Assembly (NCBI GenBank): GCA_003456175.1
Contig: DMPB01000212.1
Location: 1-17,404 of the forward strand
Direction: 5' to 3'
Origin: Chitinophagaceae bacterium
Lineage (GTDB): Bacteria > Bacteroidota > Bacteroidia > Chitinophagales > Chitinophagaceae
Length of the DNA stretch: 17,404 nt
Every line of letters begins with the position of its first letter. The first letter of the stretch is position 1. The translations under genes and the position numbers were made by a program. Of the stretch, positions 1 through 7,360 are shown one piece after another. Below the pieces are notes generated by a model. That model saw only the letters and a program-made list of their open reading frames with translations. It did no database searches and was not told the DNA's origin.

Positions 1-411
1 AAGCATCCCGATGGTCGCTTTCGGCACGGCCCTACTTGGAGTGCAGCAGTTACCTTACCGCAGCCAACTAATATTGCACACGAACTTATTCGTCCGGCAT
101 TACAATTGGCCGAACAATTGTTTAAGCCGGGCCAGGTATATAAAAAAGCAGGTGTAATGGTATCGGGCTTGTGCAGTATGCATCAGGTATCGAATGTATT
201 GTTCGATACAGCACCTCAAGATGCTGCAAAAACTACTAAAACCAAGCACCTACAACAATTGATGGCAGTAATGGATAACATCAACTTTTCACATCGTAAC
301 GATATGGTGAAGTCGGCTGCGAGTGGCACAACTCGCAATTGGAAAATGCAACAGAACTTTAATAGTCCGCGTTATACCACTCGTTGGGAAGAAATGTATG
401 TACTTACGTAA
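1..411 (+). CDS. umuC: UmuC-type Y-family DNA polymerase, C-terminal fragment
   Basis: This is the 3' part of a gene whose start lies left of the window; frame 1 is open from base 1 to the TAA at 409-411. The 136 visible residues match the end of UmuC/DNA polymerase V catalytic subunits: a little-finger stretch (PQPTNIAHELIRPA), then YKKAGVMVSG, then a tail of the DUF4113 type (FSHRNDMVKSAASG, NSPRYTTRWEEMYVL). The catalytic palm is off the window. In known systems UmuC works with a UmuD-type partner in error-prone SOS bypass of DNA lesions; a umuD, if present, would be upstream and cannot be seen. The gene converges with the DUF72 gene, with 11 bases between the stops. Its stop codon lies inside a short-form copy of the dispersed CATTTAC/GTAAG repeat. 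Family assignment is confident; SOS regulation cannot be judged. Confidence 0.88.
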   Translation, partial: KHPDGRFRHGPTWSAAVTLPQPTNIAHELIRPALQLAEQLFKPGQVYKKAGVMVSGLCSMHQVSNVLFDTAPQDAAKTTKTKHLQQLMAVMDNINFSHRNDMVKSAASGTTRNWKMQQNFNSPRYTTRWEEMYVLT

Positions 412-414
412 ATG
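403..414 (-). repeat. Dispersed repeat, short form, exact copy
   Basis: Reads CATTTACGTAAG on the minus strand. It spans the TAA stop codon of the umuC fragment. Same 12-mer as at 4808, 6234 and 9515. Confidence 0.7.
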
Positions 415-422
415 CTACGCTA

Positions 423-1325
423 TTAAAACAGCGTATTATTTTGAAAAGTTGGTTTTATTAAATGCGTATGCATATTGTTATTCATTGCATCTACCATGTA
501 CACAGTAAGTTCTGGCGAATAGGTTTCGTCGTGCATGTGCATGAAAAAGTAAATAGATTCAATGCCCTGCTCCATCCAGTAGTGCATACGTTGCATCCAA
601 GCATCGGCACGGGTATAGTCGGAAGGGTGTAGGCTGTTACCAACATATCTGATAAACACTTTCGGAATAGTAAGGTGCATATGGCAGCAATCTCGGCGGC
701 CGGCAGCATCGGTAATTACCAAGCCAATATTCATTTGCCGTAAGTGCACTAATAAATCGTTCCAATGTTCTGGTTGTGCAAACCAATCGGGGTGGCGCAC
801 TTCTACAAAAAAGGTAAGGTCGGTAGGCAGGCTAGCGAGGTAGGCAAATAGATCGGCCTTACGCGTAGGAGCATAATATTCGCTTACTTGTATGAAAATA
901 GGTCCTAAATGCTCCTCAAAAGCTAGTACACCTGCTAAAAAAGCGGTTGTTAAAGCATCTTTACCTTGTAAGCTGCCACGGTGTGTAACCCCTTGGTACA
1001 TTTTCGGGCAAAACAAAAAAGAACGGCCTGCTGCTTTTGCTTTCCATTTCGCTACGGTAGCTGCATCGTACACTTTGTAGTGTGTGGCATTTAGCTCTAT
1101 GCTATTGTAATGCTGCACATAATGTTGTAAGTAATCTTTCTCTTTGGTTTTGGGCGGATAAATTTTGCCCACCCATTCGGGTCGGCCCCATTTGGCACAG
1201 CCTAGATACAGTTGGGTAGTATGCGTGTTTGGCTTTCCTAAAAACTGCTGATTCCAAACGGGTTCAGGTGCTAACGATAAATCTATACTTTGCAGTAAAT
1301 GTGTATCTACGCGGCCAAATTCCAT
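423..1325 (-). CDS. DUF72 (YecE-like) domain protein
   Basis: 300 residues, somewhat longer than E. coli YecE because of an N-terminal extension of about 40 residues. The TIM-barrel-like DUF72 signature is clear: LYLGCAKWGRPEWVGKIYPP near residues 40-59, the YNSIELNATHYKV segment, FLFCPKMYQGVTH, FIQVSEYYAPT, TFFVEVRHPDWF and a C-terminal YFFMHMHDETYSPEL. The biochemical role of the family is not established, so I assign none. The ATG at 1323-1325 follows a good TAnnTTTG element about 14 bases upstream. The gene is convergent with umuC and divergent from rny, so it is probably monocistronic. A full-length intergenic repeat lies 39 bases before its start, and a degenerate copy lies inside the gene at 732-745. 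Confidence 0.88.
   Translation of the reverse strand: MEFGRVDTHLLQSIDLSLAPEPVWNQQFLGKPNTHTTQLYLGCAKWGRPEWVGKIYPPKTKEKDYLQHYVQHYNSIELNATHYKVYDAATVAKWKAKAAGRSFLFCPKMYQGVTHRGSLQGKDALTTAFLAGVLAFEEHLGPIFIQVSEYYAPTRKADLFAYLASLPTDLTFFVEVRHPDWFAQPEHWNDLLVHLRQMNIGLVITDAAGRRDCCHMHLTIPKVFIRYVGNSLHPSDYTRADAWMQRMHYWMEQGIESIYFFMHMHDETYSPELTVYMVDAMNNNMHTHLIKPTFQNNTLF
732..745 (+). repeat. Dispersed repeat, long form, variant inside DUF72 gene
   Basis: CATTTGCCGTAAGT, 12 of 14 bases identical to CATTTACCGTAAGG. On the coding strand it encodes part of the LRQM segment. Confidence 0.5.
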
Positions 1326-1338
1326 GATTAATTTTTGC

Positions 1339-1346
1339 CAAAACTA
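1339..1346 (-). promoter_or_regulatory. Probable -7 element for the DUF72 gene
   Basis: TAGTTTTG on the minus strand fits the Bacteroidota -7 consensus TAnnTTTG perfectly and sits 13 bases before the ATG, so the mRNA leader would be very short. I see no TTG -33 element at the usual 17-23 base spacing; the repeat at 1364-1377 occupies that area. Confidence 0.45.
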
Positions 1347-1363
1347 CGTATGCTGTACGTGGT

Positions 1364-1377
1364 CATTTACCGTAAGG
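1364..1377 (+). repeat. Dispersed repeat, long form, exact copy
   Basis: CATTTACCGTAAGG, exact. It lies upstream of the DUF72 -7 element, where a -33 box or operator would be. Confidence 0.75.
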
Positions 1378-1381
1378 CAAT

Positions 1382-1409
1382 AAAAAAATCTCTCAAGGTA
1401 GAGAGATTT
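1382..1409 (-). terminator. Intrinsic terminator-like hairpin upstream of DUF72 gene
   Basis: A perfect 9-bp stem AAATCTCTC / GAGAGATTT (1386-1394 with 1401-1409) with a 6-base loop. On the minus strand it is followed by a run of T residues (complement of the A run from 1382), as in a rho-independent terminator. No annotated minus-strand gene ends here, so it may terminate a small RNA or attenuate a leader of the DUF72 gene. On the plus strand it has no proper T-run. Confidence 0.5.
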
Positions 1410-1547
1410 AAAAGTTTTCAGCTTTTGGGTACTGTGCGGGTATTAAAAAACGGACGTTGATAAAGTACCAAACCTAGTGCCAACCATTGAAAAGCTTATA
1501 ACTCATTGATTATCAATAGTGCTGAACTTACACTTGTATATATATGT

Positions 1548-1580
1548 TTCATTTTGGGAATAAAATAATTCATTTTGGGA
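1548..1580. repeat. Short direct repeat upstream of rny
   Basis: TTCATTTTGGGA occurs at 1548-1559 and again at 1569-1580, a 21-base period (about two helical turns). This spacing would suit a pair of protein-binding sites in the rny upstream region, but no function is shown. Confidence 0.45.
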
Positions 1581-1601
1581 TTGTTTACTTTCGTAAGGTA
1601 C

Positions 1602-1634
1602 TTGCATTAGTGTGACTTGCTTTTTTTATCTTCG
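1602..1634 (+). promoter_or_regulatory. Probable rny promoter
   Basis: TATCTTCG at 1627-1634 differs by one base from the Bacteroidota -7 consensus TAnnTTTG. A TTG at 1602-1604 lies 22 bases upstream, in the accepted spacing range. The implied leader is about 80 bases. Confidence 0.4.
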
Positions 1635-1720
1635 CCGCCTTGCCATGAGTTTTTACTATATTCATTGCATTAAGAACAATAGAAATACACACAGTTTTAT
1701 CGTAAAACCAAAGGAAAAGC

Positions 1721-3280
1721 ATGGAAATTACTGCCATTATAATTGGAATTGTAGCGCTGGCGGCGGGCATTGTTGCGGGCAAATTCATTTTCGCTAAAAA
1801 CACACAAAAGCAAATAGACGAAGCCAACTTACAAGCTCAAAACATTATTAAAGAAGCCGAGCTAAGAGCCGAAACCATTAAAAAAGAAAAACAACTTGAA
1901 GCTAAAGAAAAGTTTGTACAACTGCGTGCCGAACACGACAAAGAAGTGAACGAACGCAATCGTAAAATTAGCGAAGTTGAAAACCGTATTAAGCAAAAAG
2001 AAATTACCATTAACCAAAAAGAAGCCTCGTTAGAAAAGCAAATTAAAGACAACGATGCTATCAAAGACAATCTGAACCGACAGATTGAAGTGGTGAACCA
2101 GAAGCGTACAGAGCTTGAGAAACATCAAGAAGAGCATATTCGTCGCCTCGAAAAAATTGCAGGCTTAACTGCCGATGAGGCCAAAACACAATTGATTGAA
2201 AGCCTCAAACACGAAGCTCAAACACAAGCGCTAGCCTTACAACAAGAAATTATTGAAGAAGCCAAACAAAAGGCTACTAAAGAGGCTCGCAAAATTGTTA
2301 TTCAAACCATTCAACGTACTGCCGCAGAGCAAACGATCGAGAATACGGTTACCGTGTTTAACCTCGAAAGCGATGAAATTAAAGGTCAAATCATCGGTAG
2401 AGAAGGTCGTAACATTCGTGCTATTGAAGCCGCAACTGGTGTTGATTTAATTGTAGATGATACACCTGAGGCTATTGTACTTTCTTCATTTGATCCGTTA
2501 CGCAGAGAAATTGCACGCTTAAGCTTGCAACGCTTAGTAGCCGATGGACGTATCCACCCGGCACGTATTGAAGAAGTAGTTGAAAAAACACGTCGCCAAA
2601 TCGAAGAGCAAGTAATGGAAATTGGCGAACGTACCGCTATGGAATTAGGCGTACACGGCCTACACAAAGAGCTGATTAGAATGGTAGGTCGTATGCGTTT
2701 CCGCAGTTCATACGGTCAAAACCTATTAATGCATAGCCGCGAAACGGCCAATTTGTGTGGTATTATGGCCGCCGAGTTGGGCTTAAATCCTAAGCTTGCT
2801 AAGCGTGCAGGCCTTTTGCACGATATAGGCAAAGTGCCCGACGAAGAAACAGAACTAAGCCACGCTTTATTGGGTGCTAAACTTGCCGAAAAATATGGTG
2901 AAAATCCGGCCGTAGTGAATGCCATTGGAGCTCACCACGACGAAATGGAGATGCAGTACGTTATTTCTCCTATCATACAGGCTTGCGATGCTATCAGCGG
3001 TGCCCGTCCTGGTGCACGTCGCGAAATCATGCAGCAGTATATACAGCGTATTAAAGATCTAGAAAACCTTGCTGGTGCCTACAATGGCGTTGAAAAAGCT
3101 TATGCCATTCAAGCCGGTCGTGAGTTACGTGTAATTGTAGAAGCCGACAAAGTAACCGACAGCGATAGCGAAAAACTTAGCTTTGAAATAGCCCAAAAAA
3201 TTCAAACCGAAATGACCTACCCAGGCCAAATTAAAGTAACTGTTATTCGTGAAAAGCGAACTGTGAACGTAGCTCGTTAA
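1721..3280 (+). CDS. rny: Ribonuclease Y
   Basis: 519 residues, the usual length for RNase Y. This membrane-anchored endoribonuclease initiates mRNA decay in bacteria that carry it. The parts appear in order: one N-terminal membrane segment (about residues 3-25), a long charged coiled coil (about 30-195), a KH RNA-binding domain with GREGRN at about 226-231, and an HD metal-dependent phosphohydrolase domain with the catalytic His-Asp pair at 367-368 (GLLHDIGK). The C-terminal part ends normally ([17 protein letters not shown]). The ATG at 1721 follows an AAAGGAAAAG purine stretch that can serve as a ribosome-binding site, and it opens directly onto the membrane anchor, so the start is well supported. 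The gene appears monocistronic, with its own terminator at 3309-3335. Confidence 0.96.
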   Translation: MEITAIIIGIVALAAGIVAGKFIFAKNTQKQIDEANLQAQNIIKEAELRAETIKKEKQLEAKEKFVQLRAEHDKEVNERNRKISEVENRIKQKEITINQKEASLEKQIKDNDAIKDNLNRQIEVVNQKRTELEKHQEEHIRRLEKIAGLTADEAKTQLIESLKHEAQTQALALQQEIIEEAKQKATKEARKIVIQTIQRTAAEQTIENTVTVFNLESDEIKGQIIGREGRNIRAIEAATGVDLIVDDTPEAIVLSSFDPLRREIARLSLQRLVADGRIHPARIEEVVEKTRRQIEEQVMEIGERTAMELGVHGLHKELIRMVGRMRFRSSYGQNLLMHSRETANLCGIMAAELGLNPKLAKRAGLLHDIGKVPDEETELSHALLGAKLAEKYGENPAVVNAIGAHHDEMEMQYVISPIIQACDAISGARPGARREIMQQYIQRIKDLENLAGAYNGVEKAYAIQAGRELRVIVEADKVTDSDSEKLSFEIAQKIQTEMTYPGQIKVTVIREKRTVNVAR

Positions 3281-3308
3281 TAATATTCCCAAATATGGAA
3301 ACAATCGG

Positions 3309-3335
3309 GGCGGCCTCTTGTAGGCTGCCTTTTTT
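3309..3335 (+). terminator. Intrinsic terminator after rny
   Basis: GGCGGCC (3309-3315) pairs with GGCTGCC (3323-3329), 7 bp with one G-T wobble, around a 7-base loop. Six T residues follow (3330-3335). It is 29 bases after the rny stop. Confidence 0.8.
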
Positions 3336-3342
3336 GTGATAA

Positions 3343-3356
3343 CCTTACGGTAAATG
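3343..3356 (-). repeat. Dispersed repeat, long form, exact copy
   Basis: CATTTACCGTAAGG on the minus strand, exact. It lies 7 bases after the T-run of the rny terminator, in the rny-mqnC gap. Confidence 0.75.
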
Positions 3357-3435
3357 ATGAATTAACCGATATACTTAGCTTAAATCAACTTCTTAGTGCT
3401 TCAATTGTTGTTTTTTTGCAACTTCAAATTACAAT

Positions 3436-4560
3436 ATGGAATTAAACAGCTTATATAACAAAGCCCTCAATTTCGAACACTTATCAGTAGAAGAGGGCAT
3501 GCACCTATATTATCATGCACCATTAGCCGATTTAATGCACATCGCTAATGAAATGCGTAAAGTGCAAGTGCCTCATGGAAAGGTAACATGGCAAATCGAT
3601 CGTAATGTAAATACAACCAATGTTTGTATTGCCAACTGTAAGTTCTGTAATTTTTATCGCATACCGGGCCATGCCGAAGCTTATATCACCGATATGGATA
3701 CATATCGCCAAAAAATACAAGAAACCATAAAGTATGGTGGCGATCAATTGTTGTTACAAGGTGGCCACCATCCTGAATTAGGGCTCGATTTTTATACCAA
3801 AACCTTTCGCCAAATCAAGCAAGAGTTTCCTACTATCAAACTCCATGCACTTGGCCCCCCCGAAATTGCACACATTACCAAGCTCGAAAAAAGTACCCAT
3901 CACGAAGTACTCAAGGCCTTAAAAGAAGCCGGTATGGATAGCCTTCCTGGTGCAGGTGCAGAAATACTGATTGATAGGGTTCGCCGCCTTATTAGTAAAG
4001 GTAAGTGCGGTGCCGATGAGTGGCTGGCCATTATGCACGAAGCGCATAAACTCGATATAACTACCAGTGCTACCATGATGTTTGGGCATGTTGAAACCAT
4101 CGAAGAACGTTTCATTCACTTGGTTCGTATTCGTGAAGTACAAGCAATGAAACCAGCGCATGCTAAAGGTTTCTTAGCCTTTATACCATGGACTTTCCAA
4201 GATGTAGATACCTTACTTACGCGTATTCGTGGTGTACAAAATCTTACTACAGCCGAAGAGTACATTCGAATGATTGCGTTAAGCCGTATTATGTTACCCA
4301 ATGTTAAAAACATTCAAGCAAGTTGGCTTACTGTTGGTAAAGAAACAGCACAAATTTGTCTGCACGCAGGTGCCAACGATTTTGGTAGCATTATGATTGA
4401 AGAAAACGTTGTAAGTGCTGCCGGAGCTCCGCACCGTTTCACCTATAAAACCATACAAGATGCTATTCGTGAAGCTGGTTTCGAACCACAGTTACGCAAT
4501 CAACAATATGAATGGCGTACCATACCAGAAACTATTGAAGAACAAGTGATTAATTATTAG
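3436..4560 (+). CDS. mqnC: Cyclic dehypoxanthine futalosine synthase (MqnC, radical SAM)
   Basis: 374 residues. MqnC cyclises dehypoxanthine futalosine in the futalosine route to menaquinone. The radical SAM cysteine motif CX3CX2C is at C64, C68 and C71 (CIANCKFCNFYR), which would hold the [4Fe-4S] cluster that cleaves S-adenosylmethionine. Further family segments are QLLLQGGHHPELGLDFY, LPGAGAEIL, SATMMFGHVETIEER, GFLAFIPWTFQ and the C-terminal GANDFGSIMIEENVVSAAGA. The IPW and PGAGAEIL segments favour MqnC over MqnE, the related aminofutalosine synthase. No other menaquinone gene is nearby, so the pathway would be scattered, as is common. ATG at 3436; terminator at 4581-4614. The call is firm at family level and strong for MqnC specifically. 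Confidence 0.93.
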   Translation: MELNSLYNKALNFEHLSVEEGMHLYYHAPLADLMHIANEMRKVQVPHGKVTWQIDRNVNTTNVCIANCKFCNFYRIPGHAEAYITDMDTYRQKIQETIKYGGDQLLLQGGHHPELGLDFYTKTFRQIKQEFPTIKLHALGPPEIAHITKLEKSTHHEVLKALKEAGMDSLPGAGAEILIDRVRRLISKGKCGADEWLAIMHEAHKLDITTSATMMFGHVETIEERFIHLVRIREVQAMKPAHAKGFLAFIPWTFQDVDTLLTRIRGVQNLTTAEEYIRMIALSRIMLPNVKNIQASWLTVGKETAQICLHAGANDFGSIMIEENVVSAAGAPHRFTYKTIQDAIREAGFEPQLRNQQYEWRTIPETIEEQVINY

Positions 4561-4580
4561 TTAACACAACTGTTGGCAGC

Positions 4581-4614
4581 AAAGCCTTTGGTTATCATAT
4601 CCAAAGGCTTTTTT
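4581..4614 (+). terminator. Intrinsic terminator after mqnC
   Basis: A perfect 11-bp stem AAAGCCTTTGG (4581-4591) with CCAAAGGCTTT (4601-4611) around a 9-base loop, followed by a T-run to 4614. It begins 21 bases after the mqnC stop. Confidence 0.88.
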
Positions 4615-4711
4615 ATTGGCGTTAATAGACGCTTTAACCACCTTAATAATTGCTTGAACCCTATAAAGGCATAGCTTACAGCATTATATTTACGAGTACA
4701 AAGCCCGTATC

Positions 4712-5530
4712 ATGCACCCAATAGCAATTCCTAAGCCAATAGCTCAACTTTGGAACGGTAATTACAATACACCACAAGCCTTTGAAACCATACGTCAACA
4801 ATACCAACATTTACGTAAGGATGGTTCGCCCGATGTAAGCATTGTAATGCCTGCCTATAATGAAGAGGAAAACATTGTTAGAACTTTAGCCAGCCTTACG
4901 GCAAATAAAACACAGTTCGCTGTTGAAATTGTAGTAGTTGATAACAACAGTAAAGATAAAACGGCAGCACTAGTACAAGCATGTGGTGTTCGTTGCGTGC
5001 CCGAAACGAAACAGGGTATTACCAATGCTAGAAACGGTGGCTTAGATGCTGCTGCAGGCAAATACATTTTAAATGCCGATGCCGATACGATTTATCCTGA
5101 TGAGTGGATTGAGCGAATGGTTTTGCCCTTACATACCAATAACAATGTTGCTTTGGTATATGGTACTTTTTCGTTTATTCCGGTGGGTAGTACAGGTAGG
5201 TTCACCTACTTTTTTTATGAGCACTTTGCCGACTTTACTCGTTGGCTTAATAAATACTTGAAAGATGAAGCTGTGAATGTATATGGCTTTAATAGCGGCT
5301 TTCGTAAAGAACAAGGTTATGCGGTTGAAAAATTCAATCACCCACTAGGTACGAATGAAGATGGCTATTTGGCGTTAAAGCTGCGTAACAAAGGTTTTGG
5401 TAAGTTGCATCAGGTATCGCATACAAAAGCCTTGGTATGGACTACCGATCGCAGGTTGCAAATAGATGGAGGGTTGTACAAAGCAACCTGGCGCCGTATT
5501 AAGCGGGTGTTTTTTGGTGGTCCTCGCTAA
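4712..5530 (+). CDS. Family 2 (GT-A) glycosyltransferase
   Basis: 272 residues. This is a typical GT2 inverting glycosyltransferase core: VSIVMPAYNEEENI near residues 38-51 for nucleotide-sugar binding, EIVVVDNNSKD, an ITNARNGGLDAAAG segment, and the metal-binding DxD motif as D123-A-D125 (NADADTIYP). A later FNSGFRKEQG...GTNEDGYLALKL segment fits the acceptor/catalytic ED region. I see no clear membrane helix, so it is probably cytosolic or peripheral. Donor and acceptor cannot be deduced. It stands alone after the mqnC terminator; TATATTTA at 4685-4692 is a weak -7 candidate. Its 3' end overlaps the end of the convergent pabB by 32 bases. Two repeat copies lie within it (4808 and 4894). Confidence 0.88.
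   Translation: MHPIAIPKPIAQLWNGNYNTPQAFETIRQQYQHLRKDGSPDVSIVMPAYNEEENIVRTLASLTANKTQFAVEIVVVDNNSKDKTAALVQACGVRCVPETKQGITNARNGGLDAAAGKYILNADADTIYPDEWIERMVLPLHTNNNVALVYGTFSFIPVGSTGRFTYFFYEHFADFTRWLNKYLKDEAVNVYGFNSGFRKEQGYAVEKFNHPLGTNEDGYLALKLRNKGFGKLHQVSHTKALVWTTDRRLQIDGGLYKATWRRIKRVFFGGPR
4808..4820 (+). repeat. Dispersed repeat, short form, exact copy in glycosyltransferase gene
   Basis: CATTTACGTAAGG: equal to the long form with one C deleted. Read in the gene's frame it encodes HLRK. Confidence 0.65.
4894..4907 (-). repeat. Dispersed repeat, long form, variant in glycosyltransferase gene
   Basis: TATTTGCCGTAAGG on the minus strand, 12 of 14 bases identical to the long form. On the coding strand it encodes part of SLTANK. 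Confidence 0.5.
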
Positions 5531-6818
5531 AAAGCTGTTGTATAGCGCTGGCTTTTAAAAGGCATTCTTCGTACTCTAATTCGGGTTGGCTATAATGTGT
5601 TATGCCACCGCCAACATGATAGCTTAAATAGCCTGTATTAGCGTTGTATAACAAACTTCTGATTACTACGTTCAAATCCCAATCGCCGTTGGGTTGCATA
5701 TAGCCAATACTACCGCTGTATAAACCTCGGCGACTGTATTCGTATTGTTGTGTGAGTTGTAATACTCTGTTTTTAGGTGCCCCCGTCATACTACCCATTG
5801 GGAATGTTGCTGCGAGTGCATCCACAAGTGTTGTATTGGCGGTAATGGTGCCTTCAACCGTACTAATCATTTGATGCACCTGCGGAAAGGTATAAATACC
5901 AAACAACTCTGTTACCTGTACAGAACCAGGCTTGCAGATTTTTCCTAAATCGTTTCGTACCAAATCAACTACCATTACATTTTCGCTTCTATCTTTTGCG
6001 CTGTTGTACAAAGCTTGCTTCAGTTGCTCATCTTCTAATGGTTGTTGCTTATTTCTCTTAAATGTGCCTTTGATAGGTTGAGAAATTAACTGATTGCCTT
6101 TACGCTGTAGGTATCTTTCAGGGCTTGCACACAACGCATAACAATTATTTACTTTATAAAATGCCGAAAATGGGTTGGGAGATATGGTAGTTAATTGTTG
6201 GTAAGCGGTAATTACCGGCAAATCATTTACGTAAGTGAAAAACTCTTGGCAGTAATTGATTTCATAACAATCGCCTTGTTGTATGTGTTCTTGTATGGCT
6301 TGTAATGCCTGTAAATATTGATGTTTGGTTAACCTTGCGGTAAATGAACACGCAGGTAAGGTGGCTGTAATAACTTGTGTAGCATGTATTTGTTGCCATA
6401 CCAATGCAGGTGGTAAATGCGAGGCATAACTTGTGATGGTGATAGTATTACCAACGAGTTGTAACACTACTTGTGGTACCACCCAACTTATGGTATCAAA
6501 CCCTACATAATTAGGATGAATATTCTCAATACCCGGTTCTGTTTCGCTTTGCAAGTCGAAGCTAACGTGCCCAAACATCCAACAGCCATTATGTTCATTA
6601 ATGAAAGCGTTGAGTAGTGCTAAGTTGTTCGTGTTGGTATGTAATGCGGCCGATGCTCCCACCGCTAATAACCATTCTGCAGTGTGTTGGCGGCTGGTGT
6701 AATGGTTGTTATCTAAAAAACAACAGATGTTGTAAGGGTGTGCCCAATGCAACATCTGTTGTTTTAGAAGTCGCAACGCATTGGCTGCAACGGTGTATTG
6801 TGCTAAAGTAGCGTTCAT
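5499..6818 (-). CDS. pabB: Aminodeoxychorismate synthase component I (PabB-like)
   Basis: 439 residues of the chorismate-using TrpE/PabB family. With a glutamine amidotransferase partner PabB makes 4-amino-4-deoxychorismate, the precursor of p-aminobenzoate and folate. The C-terminal chorismate-binding domain is complete: GDCYEINYCQEF (182-193), PIKGT (248-252), KDRSENVMVVDLVRNDLG (275-292), PMGSMTGAPK (340-349) and GGGITHYSQPELEYEE (403-418). The lysine at 250 in PIKGT is what PabB has, whereas anthranilate synthase usually has alanine there; this favours pabB over trpE. The N-terminal domain is divergent and short, as in many Bacteroidota forms. No PabA-type amidotransferase is in the window. 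The ATG at 6816-6818 directly follows the stop of the acidic-protein gene, suggesting translational coupling. Confidence 0.87.
   Translation of the reverse strand: MNATLAQYTVAANALRLLKQQMLHWAHPYNICCFLDNNHYTSRQHTAEWLLAVGASAALHTNTNNLALLNAFINEHNGCWMFGHVSFDLQSETEPGIENIHPNYVGFDTISWVVPQVVLQLVGNTITITSYASHLPPALVWQQIHATQVITATLPACSFTARLTKHQYLQALQAIQEHIQQGDCYEINYCQEFFTYVNDLPVITAYQQLTTISPNPFSAFYKVNNCYALCASPERYLQRKGNQLISQPIKGTFKRNKQQPLEDEQLKQALYNSAKDRSENVMVVDLVRNDLGKICKPGSVQVTELFGIYTFPQVHQMISTVEGTITANTTLVDALAATFPMGSMTGAPKNRVLQLTQQYEYSRRGLYSGSIGYMQPNGDWDLNVVIRSLLYNANTGYLSYHVGGGITHYSQPELEYEECLLKASAIQQLFSEDHQKTPA
6234..6246 (+). repeat. Dispersed repeat, short form, exact copy inside pabB
   Basis: CATTTACGTAAGT. 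On the coding strand it lies in the codons for TYVN, a different frame from the glycosyltransferase copy. Confidence 0.65.
6333..6346 (-). repeat. Dispersed repeat, long form, one-mismatch copy inside pabB
   Basis: CATTTACCGCAAGG on the minus strand, 13 of 14 bases identical to the long form. It encodes SFTAR (about residues 158-162), in the variable linker just before the chorismate-binding domain. Confidence 0.6.
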
Positions 6819-7271
6819 TTAAAAATCGTCCTCTTCATCATCATCGAAGCCGGTGTCACCAAAAGCATCGAACTCTTTGAAGTCTTCATCGAATTTGAAA
6901 TCGTCTTCTTCCTCTTCGCCTTTTTTACCACCTTTTTTAGCGGTTCCACCACCTGTTTTAGATTTAGGAATATCGAATTCATCGAAGTCTGGGTCCCAGC
7001 TATCTTCTTCTTCGTCTTTATTCCAATCGTCATCATCTTCATCTATATCATCGTCATCATCTTCTTCCTCATCGTCTTCGTCTTTAGCCTTTTTGGTAGT
7101 AGCTTTTTTAGCTCCTTTTTTCTTTGGAGTTTCATCATCTTCTTCGTCTTCTAAATCATCTTCATCGTCTTCTAATTGCTTTTTAGATTTAGACGATACC
7201 TTTTCTGTACTATCAGTAGCAGTAGGTTTCTTTATACTGTTCTTTGCAGGAGTTTTACTTGCTTTTGCCAT
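6819..7271 (-). CDS. Highly acidic, lysine-patched hypothetical protein
   Basis: 150 residues; I do not recognise a family with certainty. The N-terminal 35 residues are basic and rich in Lys, Ser and Thr (MAKASKTPAKNSIKK). The middle alternates Asp/Glu runs with Lys clusters (for example DEEEDDDDDIDEDDDDW), and the end is acidic and aromatic (FKFDEDFKEFDAFGDTGF, then DDDEEDDF). It has no signal peptide, membrane segment or cysteine and is probably largely disordered. An in-frame ATG, a stop that abuts the pabB start, and residues with aromatic periodicity at the C terminus argue it is real rather than a low-complexity artefact. Such acidic tails occur in nucleic-acid mimics, chaperones and RNA polymerase delta-like proteins, but no role can be assigned. 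It lies 89 bases after purA, probably in one operon with pabB. Confidence 0.75.
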   Translation of the reverse strand: MAKASKTPAKNSIKKPTATDSTEKVSSKSKKQLEDDEDDLEDEEDDETPKKKGAKKATTKKAKDEDDEEEDDDDDIDEDDDDWNKDEEEDSWDPDFDEFDIPKSKTGGGTAKKGGKKGEEEEDDFKFDEDFKEFDAFGDTGFDDDEEDDF

Positions 7272-7360
7272 AGCCTATATCAGATTAATGCTGTAAAATT
7301 TCAACGAGTTTTTTTTCTAGCAAAAAATTTTTTAGTCGTTTTTTTCCTTAATGTTCGCCG

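Larger units (their letters stand above)
1326..1720. other. 395-base intergenic region between DUF72 gene and rny
   Basis: No protein gene is supported here. The stretch holds, in order: the DUF72 -7 element (1339-1346), an exact dispersed repeat (1364-1377), a 9-bp hairpin with a T-run on the minus strand (1382-1409), a sequence resembling a sigma-54 promoter on the minus strand (1467-1483, imperfect at -12), a palindrome ATTGAT-T-ATCAAT (1505-1517), a direct repeat TTCATTTTGGGA (1548-1559 and 1569-1580), and a probable rny promoter (1602-1634). A small hairpin GTTTTA-TCG-TAAAAC (1694-1708) lies just before the rny start. Confidence 0.6.

Noticed and set aside
1592..1601. CGTAAGGTAC at 1592 and 13669 as further repeat copies
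   Set aside because: Only the GTAAGG half matches; the CATTTAC half is absent or interrupted, so these were not counted.
5499..6818. Anthranilate synthase component I (trpE) as identity
   Set aside because: PIKGT with lysine is the PabB pattern; TrpE usually has alanine there. There is also no trp gene nearby. Not excluded entirely.
6853..7296. Serine-rich 147-codon frame on the plus strand
   Set aside because: It is the complement of the Asp/Glu codons of the acidic protein; poly-Ser arises automatically from GAT/GAA antisense. The minus frame has a coherent start and abuts pabB.
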